Below are positions 8,939 through 18,715 of a DNA stretch of 64,000 nucleotides, in pieces (the stretch's first letter is position 1; each line of letters starts with the position of its first letter). The stretch comes from DATMNR01 sp963702765. GTDB taxonomy: Bacteria > Chloroflexota > Ktedonobacteria > Ktedonobacterales > Ktedonobacteraceae. The DNA lies in assembly GCA_963702765.1 (NCBI GenBank), contig CAVPEB010000071.1:1-64000 (forward strand), read 5' to 3'. Below the pieces are notes generated by a model. That model was not told the origin of the DNA. It saw only the letters and a list, made by a program, of their open reading frames with translations, and did not search any database. The position numbers and the translations under genes are program-made.

Positions 8939-9150
8939 CTGCTTCGATGCTCATGTTATTTACTTAGCTCTAGCCAAGTGCGGAAAAACTCAGCATTTAT
9001 AATTCTGTGAGTATGATTTTACTCAACGGACAGGTAGGGAGAAATCGGAGCAGTACATTTACTACTTGTAACTCCACTTTGAATATCTACCACCTATATT
9101 CGTTTAACAAATAAAAGAGGTTTCAGAAACTTGATTATTAGAGAGTGTGG

Positions 9151-10167
9151 ATGAGTATATTAAGTAACTCAACAATTCAATTTATTATCACGATTAGCAT
9201 CACACTTCTAATCGGTGGTATTAATTTATGGCTCGCGCTGCGGCAACGAGTACAGATACCTTTGACCTACGAAACTTTGTTACAACAGCGTGTAGACCCT
9301 TCCAATGAAGAGGTAAGAGATTTATTAGCAAAAATACATATTTCTCCTGATGATAGCAGAGTACAATACCTCAGTTTTGTGACTTTCAAGTTATGGAACT
9401 CAGGAAAAGAGTCCGTTACTATTCTTAGCGATGAGAAGCCTGTAATTCTTGCATTCCCACCTGGTGCAACCATTCTTGCTTGTGAGGAGATAGCGAGAGA
9501 GCCTCAGGAGATTGAATATACCTGGCGGCTTGAAGATGAAAAAATATTATTGGCATTTCCTCTATTAGACGCTAATGATGTGATAACAATCCGGGTGTTA
9601 CTAACCGGACGTATTAATTATTTTCCAGATATCTCTGTCCGTGTTCCTGGCAGAAAACGTATCGTGAGAGCTAATAACATCCAGCAATCAAAAGAACTGT
9701 TTATTACTGCTTTGTTCATGCTCTGTATTACTACCTACTTGTTTGTTTCCACATGGTCATTATCACCCTACCCTTTTTCAGTTGAAATATGGGTGGTGTT
9801 TTACGGCGGAGGAATATTGCTTCTTATCACAAGCTGGCTTATTAGAAAATATCCTCCTGGTTTTCCCCAGCCTTCCAAAGGGTTATGGGAGATCATTCAG
9901 GTGATGCCAATAGCTGTACCATTTTGTATTCTGGGTGTCCTCATTTATCACTGGTTTGGCAAACAGACATTTGCGATTGTGATTGGTATAGTCTGTTCTC
10001 TCTTTATTATTTTTGGTCTCTGGTTTATACCTTATACTCTTGTTACTGCATATCTGAAAAAGAAGAAGAAAAAGTATAATACTGTTCTGGTTGGTGTACT
10101 TGCCACCATACCTTCTCTTTTATTCCTCGCTCTGTGTCTGCGAGTTTTCTTTCTGTATTTTTGGTAG
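9151..10167 (+). CDS. Multi-pass membrane protein of unknown function
   Basis: About 338 aa; not recognised. One N-terminal helix (residues about 7-27), a soluble beta-rich region of about 150 residues (LSFVTFKLWNSGKESVTI and following), then four membrane helices in the C-terminal half and a very basic KKKKKK stretch before the last helix. An in-frame GTG at 9145 is possible; ATG at 9151 is preferred, although neither has a strong ribosome binding site. Nothing in the neighbourhood points to a role. Confidence 0.7.
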   Translation: MSILSNSTIQFIITISITLLIGGINLWLALRQRVQIPLTYETLLQQRVDPSNEEVRDLLAKIHISPDDSRVQYLSFVTFKLWNSGKESVTILSDEKPVILAFPPGATILACEEIAREPQEIEYTWRLEDEKILLAFPLLDANDVITIRVLLTGRINYFPDISVRVPGRKRIVRANNIQQSKELFITALFMLCITTYLFVSTWSLSPYPFSVEIWVVFYGGGILLLITSWLIRKYPPGFPQPSKGLWEIIQVMPIAVPFCILGVLIYHWFGKQTFAIVIGIVCSLFIIFGLWFIPYTLVTAYLKKKKKKYNTVLVGVLATIPSLLFLALCLRVFFLYFW

Positions 10168-10567
10168 CTGAAGGGAAACCCGGGTATACACACATTGTCC
10201 GTTACTGTTGTTTTCGTTAACCGAGAAGGGCTCATCCTCAAATTATTATTGGTGGTCAAGTGTTATGATACGGCTTACAACATTTAATAACACCTGGAGA
10301 AAGATTTGGTCTAATTCTTGGCACAAACTTGCTCCTATAATGTCCCAGCCTGTTGAAAAATGCCTATACTGATGAGATTTGTACATTGTACGTTCTTCAT
10401 TTACGCTCAGATATTGAGATACAAACGCAAACTGATGAGGCTACTCGGAGTTTTTCCTGAGAAAATGGTTCGCAGTCAGCGTTCCCCAAAAAACAAAGAG
10501 ACCTCTAGGCTCAAGGAAACGCCAAGAGCAAGCGAAGATAGACGTTGGTGGTTGGACTCACGCGGAT
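10168..10567. other. Intergenic region next to IS110, with a stray IS1182-type terminus
   Basis: No gene supported. Near 10349 the sequence GCCTGTTGAAAAATGCC matches the outer end of the IS1182 copy at 15299-16971, so this is probably a solo or orphan terminus. The distal part should hold the downstream end of the IS110 element, whose exact boundary cannot be set because IS110 elements lack clear terminal inverted repeats. Confidence 0.4.
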
Positions 10568-11809
10568 TTAGGACACCTCCTCCTGCTTCGGAGACAAGCT
10601 AACATCGTAGCCCAAAGCCTCTAGTCGGCGGAGCGCTTGGCGAGTCAGGCGCTCCTTGTCCATCTTGTCGAAGTAGTCTGCGCCTAAATCACAGTAGGGC
10701 TGCTTGTCAGACAAGACATGATAAATGATGACGAGCAAGCTGTGGGCGACCGCCATGGCCGCTTTGAGTTTACCTAATCGCCGGGCCAAGAGGTGATATT
10801 GAGTTGAGAGATAGTTGTTCTTCATGCGACTGATGTTCCAGACAACTTCGATCAGGACGGAGCGCAAACGAGCATTGCCCTTGGTGGTCTTGCCTGAGAG
10901 ACGCTTGCCTCCGCTTTGTTTGTTGCTAGGACAAACCCCAGCCCAGGAAGCCAGATGCTTGGCCGAGGGAAAGCGACTCATATCCACGCCAATTCCCGCC
11001 AGGATAGCCGCTGCCGCAATCTCCTGAATGCCAGGAATGCTTAGGAGCAGTTGCCTCGCCTCCTCAAATGGACTCAGCCGTTGCTCGATCTCTAGTTGTA
11101 GATGCTCAATACTGTGTTCCAGGTAGCTCATGTGTGCGAAGATTTGCCCAAGCAGCACCTGATGATGCGGGTCAATCTGGCCATGCAACGCCTGCTGGAG
11201 TTGGGGCAGTTTGTGGCGCAGGGTGCCACGCGCCAGATCAGCCAGCACTTCGGCATCGCTCACCCCCTCGATCATGGCCACCACCATGCGCCGCCCACTC
11301 TTGCCCATTACATTGCTGACTACCGAGGCTAACTTGATATTGGCTGTTTCTAGCACTTTATGCAAACGGTTGATCTCTTGCGCCCGTTCTTGTACCAACG
11401 TCTTGCGATAGCGCACCAGATCGCGTAAGTCACGGATGGGCTTGGAGGGAATGAAACTCGCTTTCAGGAGGCCATGCCGTAACAGATCGGCAATCCACTC
11501 CGCATCCTTCATATCGGTCTTGCGTCCTGGAACCGCTCTCATGTGCTGGGCATTGACCAAAATGATCGTGTGACCTGCTTCCAGTAGATTGAACACGGGT
11601 CGCCAATAGATCCCTGTACTCTCGAGGGCCACATGACTGACCTGCAGAGTGTCTAGCCAATCCGCTAAGGCCAGCAGCCCTGCGGTGGTTGTCGCGACGG
11701 TGCGCGCCTGCTTGTGGACTTGACCATCGGCTGAGGTGATCAACACACAGGCAACGACCGTCTTCTTGTGAACATCCAACCCACAACAACGTTCATACAG
11801 CACTTGCAT
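10568..11809 (-). CDS. IS110-family transposase (DEDD recombinase)
   Basis: A complete 413-aa IS110-type transposase. N-terminal RuvC-like DEDD domain: Asp in GLDVHKK, Glu in ALESTGIYW, and two Asp in DMKDAEWIADLLRHG. C-terminal Transposase_20 domain with the PSNKQSGGKRLSGKTTKGN segment holding the presumed nucleophilic Ser. Length is normal and no frameshift is seen. AAAGGA precedes the start. IS110 recombinases are known to be guided by a bridge RNA transcribed from non-coding sequence of the element, which makes the flanks of this gene interesting. Confidence 0.93.
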   Translation of the reverse strand: MQVLYERCCGLDVHKKTVVACVLITSADGQVHKQARTVATTTAGLLALADWLDTLQVSHVALESTGIYWRPVFNLLEAGHTIILVNAQHMRAVPGRKTDMKDAEWIADLLRHGLLKASFIPSKPIRDLRDLVRYRKTLVQERAQEINRLHKVLETANIKLASVVSNVMGKSGRRMVVAMIEGVSDAEVLADLARGTLRHKLPQLQQALHGQIDPHHQVLLGQIFAHMSYLEHSIEHLQLEIEQRLSPFEEARQLLLSIPGIQEIAAAAILAGIGVDMSRFPSAKHLASWAGVCPSNKQSGGKRLSGKTTKGNARLRSVLIEVVWNISRMKNNYLSTQYHLLARRLGKLKAAMAVAHSLLVIIYHVLSDKQPYCDLGADYFDKMDKERLTRQALRRLEALGYDVSLSPKQEEVS

Positions 11810-12119
11810 CGCTTCTGGCTTCCTTTCTGCTACTGAAAGAGACTAGACGTGGCTGGAAGCGGTGAGAGGTGCGTAAGTGTACACAAGTTTCCTGTCCGTG
11901 CTCGCTTGCTGTGGGGCAAGTGGCAACACTCTTCTCTTCTGGACGCACCCAAGGGTCAGCTTCAACATCGGGCTCGCAGCACCAAAAAACTCCGACCTCA
12001 ACTCACTGCTCCCACTGCTATTCTAGCCCATTTTCATCCTCTTCTCTGGCTCGCAGAGGCATTGTGCTTCAACACGCTGCGCCGTTTCTGAGATGATACA
12101 AAAGTGAAGAGAAGAAAGA
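11810..12119 (-). ncRNA. Candidate IS110 bridge RNA region (non-coding leader)
   Basis: 310 bp without a gene directly upstream of the IS110 transposase, the position from which IS110-group elements transcribe their bridge RNA (target- and donor-binding loops). I did not derive a secondary structure or the loops; the claim rests on position and family. The element's left end must lie within this interval or at the neighbouring gene. Confidence 0.35.
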
Positions 12120-13271
12120 TTACTTGCCAAAGAAACGCTGAATGAGCATGGCAATAAAGACCCCTTCTATAATCAGTCCTGCTATCGCCTCCAAAGCAGT
12201 GAGCCATATCTGGGGAGTGTTAGAACTGAACTGCTCGAAGAAAACACGTCCATGAAATGCTGTGATACTTTCAAGATACGCTTGATTTAAGGGCATATGC
12301 GGTGAGTACTGCATACCGAGTACAAAGTAAGCTAGAGCGAACAACGAGACTGTCAGAAGATAAGCAGCGAGAATACGCCAGATGCGATAGCCATAGCCTG
12401 ACAGTAAAGCGAGGAGCATTGAAAAGAGCCAGCCTCCAAATTCATGCTCACGCCAGAGCACCTTCCGTTGCAATAGTTGTGCACGATAGGCAAAATGATC
12501 GGATTCCTCATTGAGTCCTTGTGAATGTAAGGCAACGGCAAGTTGACGATTCGCTCGGAGTGCTGACAGGTATCCTGCGAGCCATGTAGCTTTGTTTTTT
12601 ATCTGTCCATCCCACATTGTAATCTGCTTTGCTACATACTCTTCACCCAAAACCTTTATTTGTTTCCAATTCACGACAGCAAGATTAGCATTGGAAAAGG
12701 TGGCTCCCTCTAAGTGTGCTCGATAGAGATCGGCTCCTTCTAAATGTGCATTTTCAATATCGGCTCCTTCTAAATGTGCTCTCGCAAGGCATGCTGCTTC
12801 CAAATGTGCATTTCTGAGGTTAGCTCTTTCCAGATGTATCTCAGCCATAGTACGTTGGGCTAACGTTGTTTCAATCCAGTTGCGCCTATGTAACCCTCCA
12901 TATAAGCATGTTAATGGAAGATTGTGTAACTCTACCTGGCGCAAATCAGCGCCACGTAAGTCTAAACCTTCACGCTTATGTTGACTTTTATCATTCCAAT
13001 CCACAGGGCCGAGTCCATTTTCATGTGTTGCCAACAACCACTCGATATCAGATCGACTTAATTTGATGTCCTTAAAAGGATAAATTCCTTGTATGATATC
13101 TGATTGGATGTTACGTCGCTCAGCAAGATATTTTTGCCGTTCCACATCAATTTCCGGCTCAGTACGCCAGGGCTGCCCGTGCGCTTTCCAGTAGGCAATC
13201 CATGACTCGTTATCATCGTTCGTGATAGGTCGATGTAAGGTAGTAACTTGGAGATGATCTTGCTCACTCAT
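12120..13271 (-). CDS. Pentapeptide-repeat protein with C-terminal membrane domain
   Basis: A 383-aa protein. Residues about 1-100 form a charged helical N-domain, residues about 100-190 hold pentapeptide repeats (LDLRGADLRQ, then a run of HLEGA/HLERA units), and the C-terminal 120 residues carry three hydrophobic segments ending in IEGVFIAMLIQRFFGK, an arrangement resembling two-TM ion-channel modules appended to pentapeptide proteins. The filter-like sequence is not obvious, so channel function is only a guess. Start ATG at 13271 follows GAGGGAAG. Confidence 0.8.
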   Translation of the reverse strand: MSEQDHLQVTTLHRPITNDDNESWIAYWKAHGQPWRTEPEIDVERQKYLAERRNIQSDIIQGIYPFKDIKLSRSDIEWLLATHENGLGPVDWNDKSQHKREGLDLRGADLRQVELHNLPLTCLYGGLHRRNWIETTLAQRTMAEIHLERANLRNAHLEAACLARAHLEGADIENAHLEGADLYRAHLEGATFSNANLAVVNWKQIKVLGEEYVAKQITMWDGQIKNKATWLAGYLSALRANRQLAVALHSQGLNEESDHFAYRAQLLQRKVLWREHEFGGWLFSMLLALLSGYGYRIWRILAAYLLTVSLFALAYFVLGMQYSPHMPLNQAYLESITAFHGRVFFEQFSSNTPQIWLTALEAIAGLIIEGVFIAMLIQRFFGK

Positions 13272-13376
13272 TGGGCTTCCCTCTTCCTCAATAACTGCTC
13301 AACCTCATCTGAAGAATTTAATTCCATATTAGAATGGACGTAGAATGAGGTGAATCATACAACTGTGCTTTTCATA

Positions 13377-13571
13377 GAGTTTTGAGACAGTATTGCAGAT
13401 TTTCATAGAGGGAGCAGCGTGTTGAAAAATCAAGAAAACCTCATCAAATAGCTTTTACTCGCAACACGATGAGCTTGATTGATGAGTTTGCTATGAGATA
13501 GGCTCATCCACTCAGGAGTTGTTTAACAGGCTGCTCCATCTTTGTAACTCTTCGAGATCGTCTCAAAACTC
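13377..13571. repeat. Nested MITE-like inverted-repeat element
   Basis: Outer perfect 12-bp inverted repeats GAGTTTTGAGAC (13377-13388) and GTCTCAAAACTC (13560-13571) enclose an inner pair: GGAGCAGCGTGTTGAAAAA from 13411 and its imperfect complement ending at 13537. The inner ends resemble the IS1182 termini seen at 16952-16971. No coding capacity. Two small non-autonomous elements appear to be nested. Confidence 0.6.
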
Positions 13572-13729
13572 TGTTGACAAAAGCAGTTGAGGAAGACTTC
13601 ATGCCATTTTGGAAGTGATATAGTTTAGACACATCTTTCGTGAAGCAGTGCTTGCTGAGTATACTCTCTCCTTCGTTTCATGCGATACTGTTGGCAGGGA
13701 TGTATCTGAACAAGAAGGAGAGTACCCTG

Positions 13730-14962
13730 ATGCTCACCAAAAATACCACCATCCTCATTTCAGGAGCCAGTATTGCTGGGCCAACCCTGGCGTATTGGCT
13801 CAAGCGTTATGGGTTCACCCCGACCGTGATCGAGCGCGCGCCACACCTACGAGAAGGCGGCTACCCGATTGACGTGCGCTATGAGGCCGTGCTGATTGCC
13901 CAACGCATGGGGATCTGGCCCCGCCTGCAACAAGAAAAAACGTCCTTCGGCGAGATCTCGTTTGTCAACGAACGCAATGAGCGCATCGGTAGCGTCAACG
14001 GACAAGCCGTGCGCCAGACCTTCGACCTGGATGTGGTGGAGATCATGCGCGGCGATCTCGCCAAGGTCCTCTACGAGCTCACAAAGGACGAGGTAGAATA
14101 CTGCTTCGGGGACTCCATCCAAGCGCTCAAGCAGGATGAGGAAGGAGTCGACGTGACCTTTGAGCGTGGCGGCTCGCGCCGCTTCGACCTAGTGGTGGGT
14201 GCCGACGGGTTGCATTCGATCGTGCGCACCCTGGTGTTTGGAGACGAAGCCCAGTTTGAGCACTATTTCGGCTATCACTTCGGGGTCTTCACCACCGACA
14301 ACTATCTGGGACTCGACGAGGCCTGTGCGCAGTTCTATGGGGTCCCTGGGAAACAAGTCGTGCTACGAAGTATAAGAGGCAATCAAGCCCTGGTCGCGTT
14401 TTTCCTCTTCAAGCAACCCACCAAGTTACGCTATGATTACCATGATCTGGCGCAGCACAAGCAACTGCTCGCTTCGGCATTTGCGAACGAAGCCTGGGAA
14501 GTGCCCAGACTCTTGGAGAAAATGCACACGGCTCCCGACTTGTACTTTGATGCGGTGAGCCAGATTCGCATGCAGAGGTGGTCCGACGGACGAGCGGTGC
14601 TGCTGGGAGATGCTGGCTATTGCCCGGCACTGCTCTCTGGGCAAGGGTCGACGCTGGCCATGATGGGAGCCTATGTCCTGGCGGGAGAACTGAAAGTGGC
14701 GCTGGGTGATCACAAGCTCGCGTTTGCCCAGTATGAAGAGGTTTTCAGACCCATCGTCAGCCGTGTGCAAAAACAGGCGGGAGCCAGTGCCAGGTTCCTG
14801 GCTCCCGCAACGCGTTTGGGCCTGTGGATGCAAACGTACCTGGTCCCACGGCTGCTCCCGCCTGTGCTGATGGCTGCTCGGGGCGGGAGGCGATTGCTCC
14901 CCAGGTTCTCCTCACGGCCGAGCAGGGTAAAGGACTATGGGAATGGGTTCCCGACGTCTTAA
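13730..14962 (+). CDS. FAD-dependent monooxygenase (PHBH/TetX-like)
   Basis: About 410 aa, class A flavoprotein monooxygenase. N-terminal Rossmann motif ILISGASIAGPTLAYWLKR, the DG motif in VVGADGLHSIVR, and the GD motif in RAVLLGDAGYCPALLSGQG are all present, so FAD and NADPH binding look intact. These enzymes hydroxylate aromatic or polyketide-type substrates, and TetX inactivates tetracycline; the substrate here cannot be told. The longer frame from 13640 is rejected because AAGGAG lies 9 bases before 13730. GC content is higher than in surrounding genes, which together with the IS neighbours suggests acquisition. Confidence 0.88.
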   Translation: MLTKNTTILISGASIAGPTLAYWLKRYGFTPTVIERAPHLREGGYPIDVRYEAVLIAQRMGIWPRLQQEKTSFGEISFVNERNERIGSVNGQAVRQTFDLDVVEIMRGDLAKVLYELTKDEVEYCFGDSIQALKQDEEGVDVTFERGGSRRFDLVVGADGLHSIVRTLVFGDEAQFEHYFGYHFGVFTTDNYLGLDEACAQFYGVPGKQVVLRSIRGNQALVAFFLFKQPTKLRYDYHDLAQHKQLLASAFANEAWEVPRLLEKMHTAPDLYFDAVSQIRMQRWSDGRAVLLGDAGYCPALLSGQGSTLAMMGAYVLAGELKVALGDHKLAFAQYEEVFRPIVSRVQKQAGASARFLAPATRLGLWMQTYLVPRLLPPVLMAARGGRRLLPRFSSRPSRVKDYGNGFPTS

Positions 14963-15298
14963 CAAAGGCGTGCCCCTTTGGGATCGGCGTGGAGGTGTTT
15001 TTTCGACTCCAAGATCACAGGGAATCGACGCGTGAAGCGTGAAGGGCCGGCTTTCGCAGGAGCGGAGAGCTTGCCCGGCCATACCCCATTCTTTTTCATC
15101 AGCTTGAGCGTATTGCTCTGACCCTCTACCTACCCACGAGCTCAGTCGAAGATCGAGTGTCAAATGTTGTGCGTAGTTCAATGACATACAAGATATTGTA
15201 GTCAGAGCGGAAGCTCATTCTATACTGCACATTACAGCTTCATCGCTACGTTTACGCAACGATTTTTTGGGAGGTGATCTCCATGCTCAAAAAGGAAC
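14963..15298. other. Intergenic region between monooxygenase and IS1182
   Basis: No gene supported. There is a T6 run at about 14999-15003 following a GC-rich stretch, a possible terminator for the monooxygenase, and a GCCGGC-containing stretch near 15043-15083 that may pair with GCCCGGCC. Otherwise I see nothing recognisable. Confidence 0.35.
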
Positions 15299-16971
15299 CT
15301 GCCAGTTGAAAAAGAAGGACTATCGTGATGATGGGAAGCAAAGAGCGGCAATTTGCCGCACTCATCCGTGTCTCATTCGAAGACTGAGTGCCGCATGATC
15401 ACTTCTATCGTCATCTGGAGCGCACCCTTGATCTCTCGTTTGTACGCGAGGCGGGTGCAGGAGACCTATGCGAGCAAAGGCCGTCCCTCGATTGACCGAG
15501 CTCGTGTTTTTCAAATTGCAATTGGTGATGTTCTTTGAAGGAAACCGCTCGGAACGGCAACTCATGCGGCATGCGGCGGATCGGCTCAGCATCCGATGGT
15601 ACATCGGATACGATTTGGGCGAACCCTTGCCAGATCATTCCAGCCTGACTCGTATCCGCGAACGCTATGGCCTGAATGTCTTTTGCCGCTTCTTTGAGGC
15701 CATTGTGGAGCAATGCCAGCAAGAGAAGCTGGTCTGGGGTCGAGAGTTGTACATTGATAGCACGCAAGTCAACGCGAACGCCTCGCTTTGAGGTGGAGGC
15801 ACGCGCAGCTATCCAGAGCCAATTGGCTGCCTTGTTTTCCGATGAAGAGAGCCAACAGGAGCCTCAACCAGCAGTTGCTGAGGTCGTTGCGGCGCCGCCA
15901 GAAAGCACTGTAACGGAAGATATGATGTGCGTCATACCGACCCCATTGCTACTCCCCCTCTCCCAAGTCGAGCAAGCGGAACTGGCTCAAGAGAATGCGG
16001 CTCGGCACGACTGGATCGCACAGGAAGGCAGACAACAACGGGAGGTGCATGGTCTGTACCACCGATCCGGATGCCACCCCCATGCGGCTGAAAGGGGGCG
16101 GTACGCATTTGGGGTATCATACCCACTATGTCGTCGATGGCGGTAGAACGCGCATCATTCTCCAGGTGCTGCTCACTCCTTCGGAAGTCATGGATAACCA
16201 ACCGATGCGCGATCTCATCTTTCGGACCCGTTTTCGTTGGAAACTGCGACCTCGTCACGTGACAGGTGATACCAAGTACGGCACCATCGAGAACATCAAA
16301 GCGCTGGAAGATGCAGGCATCCTGGCCTATGTTCCGCTACCGAATTGGGAAGAGCGGTATGAGGTCTGGTCAGCCTCCCGCTTCCGCTATGAACCGCAGG
16401 CTGATCAGTATCGCTGTTCGCAAGGCCAGATGTTGCAACGGGTGGGGGTGGTCAATCCCGACGGACATCAGCTCTATCGCGCTCCTGCTGCCATCTGCAA
16501 TGACTGCCCAGTCAAAGGGCAGTGTACGACCAGTAATCAGGGGCGTCGCGTCTATCGTCATGTTGGAGAGGAGTATGTAGAGCGGGTTCGTACCTATCAG
16601 CAGACTTTCGCTTTCCAGAAAGCTCTCCGCAAACGCCAAGTGTGGGTGGAACCGCTGTTTGCGGAAGCCAAAGATTGGCACGGTCTGCGCCGCTTCCGCT
16701 TACGGCTCCTCTGGCGGGTCAATAGTGAAGCCTTGCGGATCGCTGCCGGGCAAAATCTGAAGCGGTTGCTCAAGAAACGGGGATGGGGACGGCGTCCGTT
16801 CCCGATAGAGGCCTTCTGTGCCTCTTTTTGGCTGATTTTGGGTGGTTTACTCGTCATGTTTTAGAAGACTGCGCAGTTTTCTTGCCGCTTAGCTCACCAT
16901 ACCCAATGGTGTTAAAGCAATGAGCTCTCATTATTCATGAGCTTGTTCAAGACTTTTTCAACAGGCTGCTT
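15299..16971 (+). mobile_element. Degenerate IS1182-family insertion sequence
   Basis: The transposase relic is bracketed by inverted termini: CCTGCCAGTTGAAAAAG near 15299-15315 on the left and CTTTTTCAACAGGCTGC near 16952-16971 on the right (13 of 15 core bases pair with the left end). Length of about 1.67 kb suits the family. No target duplication could be established. Confidence 0.6.
15328..16864 (+). pseudogene. IS1182-family transposase, multiply frameshifted
   Basis: The family N-terminus (MMGSKERQFAALIRVS) begins at 15328. A stop follows after a few residues, the frame then shifts before LTELVFFKLQLVMFFEGNR (15468 frame), again after STQVNANASL (15791), and again near 16000, after which 289 aa of the C-terminal DDE domain are open to 16864 (TPMRLKGGGTHLGYHTHYV ... 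TGDTKYGT ... EPLFAEAKDWHGL). At least three frameshifts and a premature stop make it inactive. Confidence 0.85.
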
Positions 16972-17104
16972 CCTTTTTGCGCAATCGCTCTATATCTTTA
17001 TCGCGAAATCGCGATAGGGAAAGTTTCGCGAAATGGCTCTCGACGCGAAGTAGCGAAAGGTTCATAACCACAACACGAATTGTTCAGCTTGCGAAATAGC
17101 GAAT

Positions 17105-17335
17105 ATGCTCGTTCTTTCGTTTATCAACCAAAGGGGGGATCAGGAAAATCAGCCACAGCTATACATACAGCCTTTGCGCTTGATTGAGCATGGCGAAAGG
17201 TCTTATTTATTGACCTCGACCCACCATCTCTACACAGCCCTCACCACTTTTAAGCCTATTCCGCCTCTTATCGTCAATGAACGGTTACATCTGTTGCCAG
17301 CCCATATCGCGATTGAACAGGTAGAAGTATTGTGA
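17105..17335 (+). CDS. Doubtful small hypothetical ORF in intergenic repeat region
   Basis: A 76-aa frame with no convincing ribosome binding site or recognisable family; listed because the 16972-17475 interval otherwise has no gene. Upstream, 16999-17016 is an 18-bp near-perfect palindrome (TATCGCGAAATCGCGATA), followed by further TCGCGAA copies, which look like a small repeat family rather than coding sequence. Confidence 0.2.
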   Translation: MLVLSFINQRGDQENQPQLYIQPLRLIEHGERSYLLTSTHHLYTALTTFKPIPPLIVNERLHLLPAHIAIEQVEVL

Positions 17336-17475
17336 CCCCAATGAACTGGGATACAAAGTGAAGAGGGCGGGAGGGTGAATTTCTTACTCCCGGCCACTCT
17401 TCTATCTCTTGTCGTCCAATCAGTTTTCAAGTACTACTGTTGACCAATAGTCATTACCGCAAATTACATTAACCA

Positions 17476-18240
17476 CTAGACAGCAGCCCAGCCACCATCG
17501 GCAGGAATGATCGTACCATTGATATGTTGTGACTCATCTGAGGCAAGAAAAAGTGCCAGCGATGCAATATCTATTGGCTCAAGATAAGCTGGCACGAGAG
17601 TAGCAAAGAGTCCAGCGCGTTGCGAACCGGCAGCATCCAATCTCTCAGGGGGCATTGTCTCAGCGATATTGGTCTTGGTAGCACCGGGGCAGATGGCATT
17701 ACAGCGAATGCCTCTGGTTGCGTACATCCAGGCTGTGTTACGCGTAAGACCAACAAGTGCATGCTTCGAAGCTGTGTAAGCTGCGCCAGCTGCTCCACCA
17801 TGTATCCCGGCAGTCGAGGCAACGTTGACAATGGAGCCACTACCACGCGTGAGCATATGTTGAAGAGCTCGCCGACTCGTAAACATAGGCCCATCCAGAT
17901 TAATGCCCAACACACGACGCCATATATCATCTGATAACTCTGCTACACCTTGCATATAATCCATCACACCTGCATTGTTGCATAGCACATCCAGGTGACC
18001 GTAAGTGCTGATTGCAAGATCAATGAGATGTTCTGCTGTCGCTTGATCTGCGATGTTGCCTTGCGCGCCGGTAATTGTCCCACCGCTCTCCTTTATGCTG
18101 GCGACAGCCGCATCAAGCCGCTCTCCATTCCAATCACCCGCTACGACACTTGCCCCTTCCGCTGCAAAAAGCGTAGCCATCGCAAGTCCCATCCCAGAAC
18201 CAGCTCCTGTAATAACCGTAACTTTACCTTGAAGTCGCAT
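17476..18240 (-). CDS. Short-chain dehydrogenase/reductase
   Basis: A 254-aa classical SDR that oxidises or reduces an unidentified alcohol/ketone with NAD(P). Cofactor motif TGAGSGMG (residues 11-18), NNAG motif, catalytic Ser-Tyr-Lys in VASTAGIHGG and YTASK, and the C-terminal INGTIIPADGGW end are present. The Asp in VVAGDWNGERL after the second strand favours NAD. The track-length frame starts 13 codons earlier, but GAAAGAGAAA precedes the ATG at 18240. It stands alone. Confidence 0.9.
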   Translation of the reverse strand: MRLQGKVTVITGAGSGMGLAMATLFAAEGASVVAGDWNGERLDAAVASIKESGGTITGAQGNIADQATAEHLIDLAISTYGHLDVLCNNAGVMDYMQGVAELSDDIWRRVLGINLDGPMFTSRRALQHMLTRGSGSIVNVASTAGIHGGAAGAAYTASKHALVGLTRNTAWMYATRGIRCNAICPGATKTNIAETMPPERLDAAGSQRAGLFATLVPAYLEPIDIASLALFLASDESQHINGTIIPADGGWAAV

Positions 18241-18402
18241 TTTTTCTCTTTCTTTTAGTGAAATGTGATCCCTTCTCAACAGGCATCCATGGGAACTTTA
18301 GCATGCTCAGATCACAGATTTCTAACAAGCATGCAAAATTGTATCACAAAAACTACATGAACGAGTGCCTCCCATGACAACCCATAGGTCATTGTTCTAA
18401 CT

Positions 18403-18675
18403 GGATTGCAATTCGTCGCATGCAATACGCATCAACCTAAGAAAAGCCCATCAACATCCGTAGGGGCGAGAGTGGTGGAGCGGGGAAGGGTGGGCCTCTA
18501 TGGTCGCCCGCTGTGGATCACTTGAAGATGTCGGTTTATCGGTGAATGGGCCGTATCCCACCACCCACGGGCGACCATAAAGGCCCACCACCCGTCCACA
18601 CAACCGCCCTCGCCCCTACGGAATCCTCGATTGGGGCTTAGGTTGATGCCTATTGGATGGCAATTCGTCGCGTGC
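18403..18675. repeat. Large palindromic repeat element with flanking direct repeats
   Basis: A 273-bp non-coding element. Outermost are near-identical direct repeats of 21 bp, both containing GCAATTCGTCGC (18403-18423 and 18655-18675). Inside are inverted repeats CATCAACCTAAG (18430-18441) and CTTAGGTTGATG (18637-18648), then GTAGGGGCGAG (18460-18470) and CTCGCCCCTAC (18609-18619), and a GC-rich core whose arms also pair (GGTCGCCCG with CGGGCGACC). It could fold into one long hairpin. It probably also ends the two converging transcripts' untranslated regions. Confidence 0.75.
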
Positions 18676-18715
18676 TAGCGAATAGCAAGCCTTCGAAATG
18701 GCCAGGAGCGCGTTT

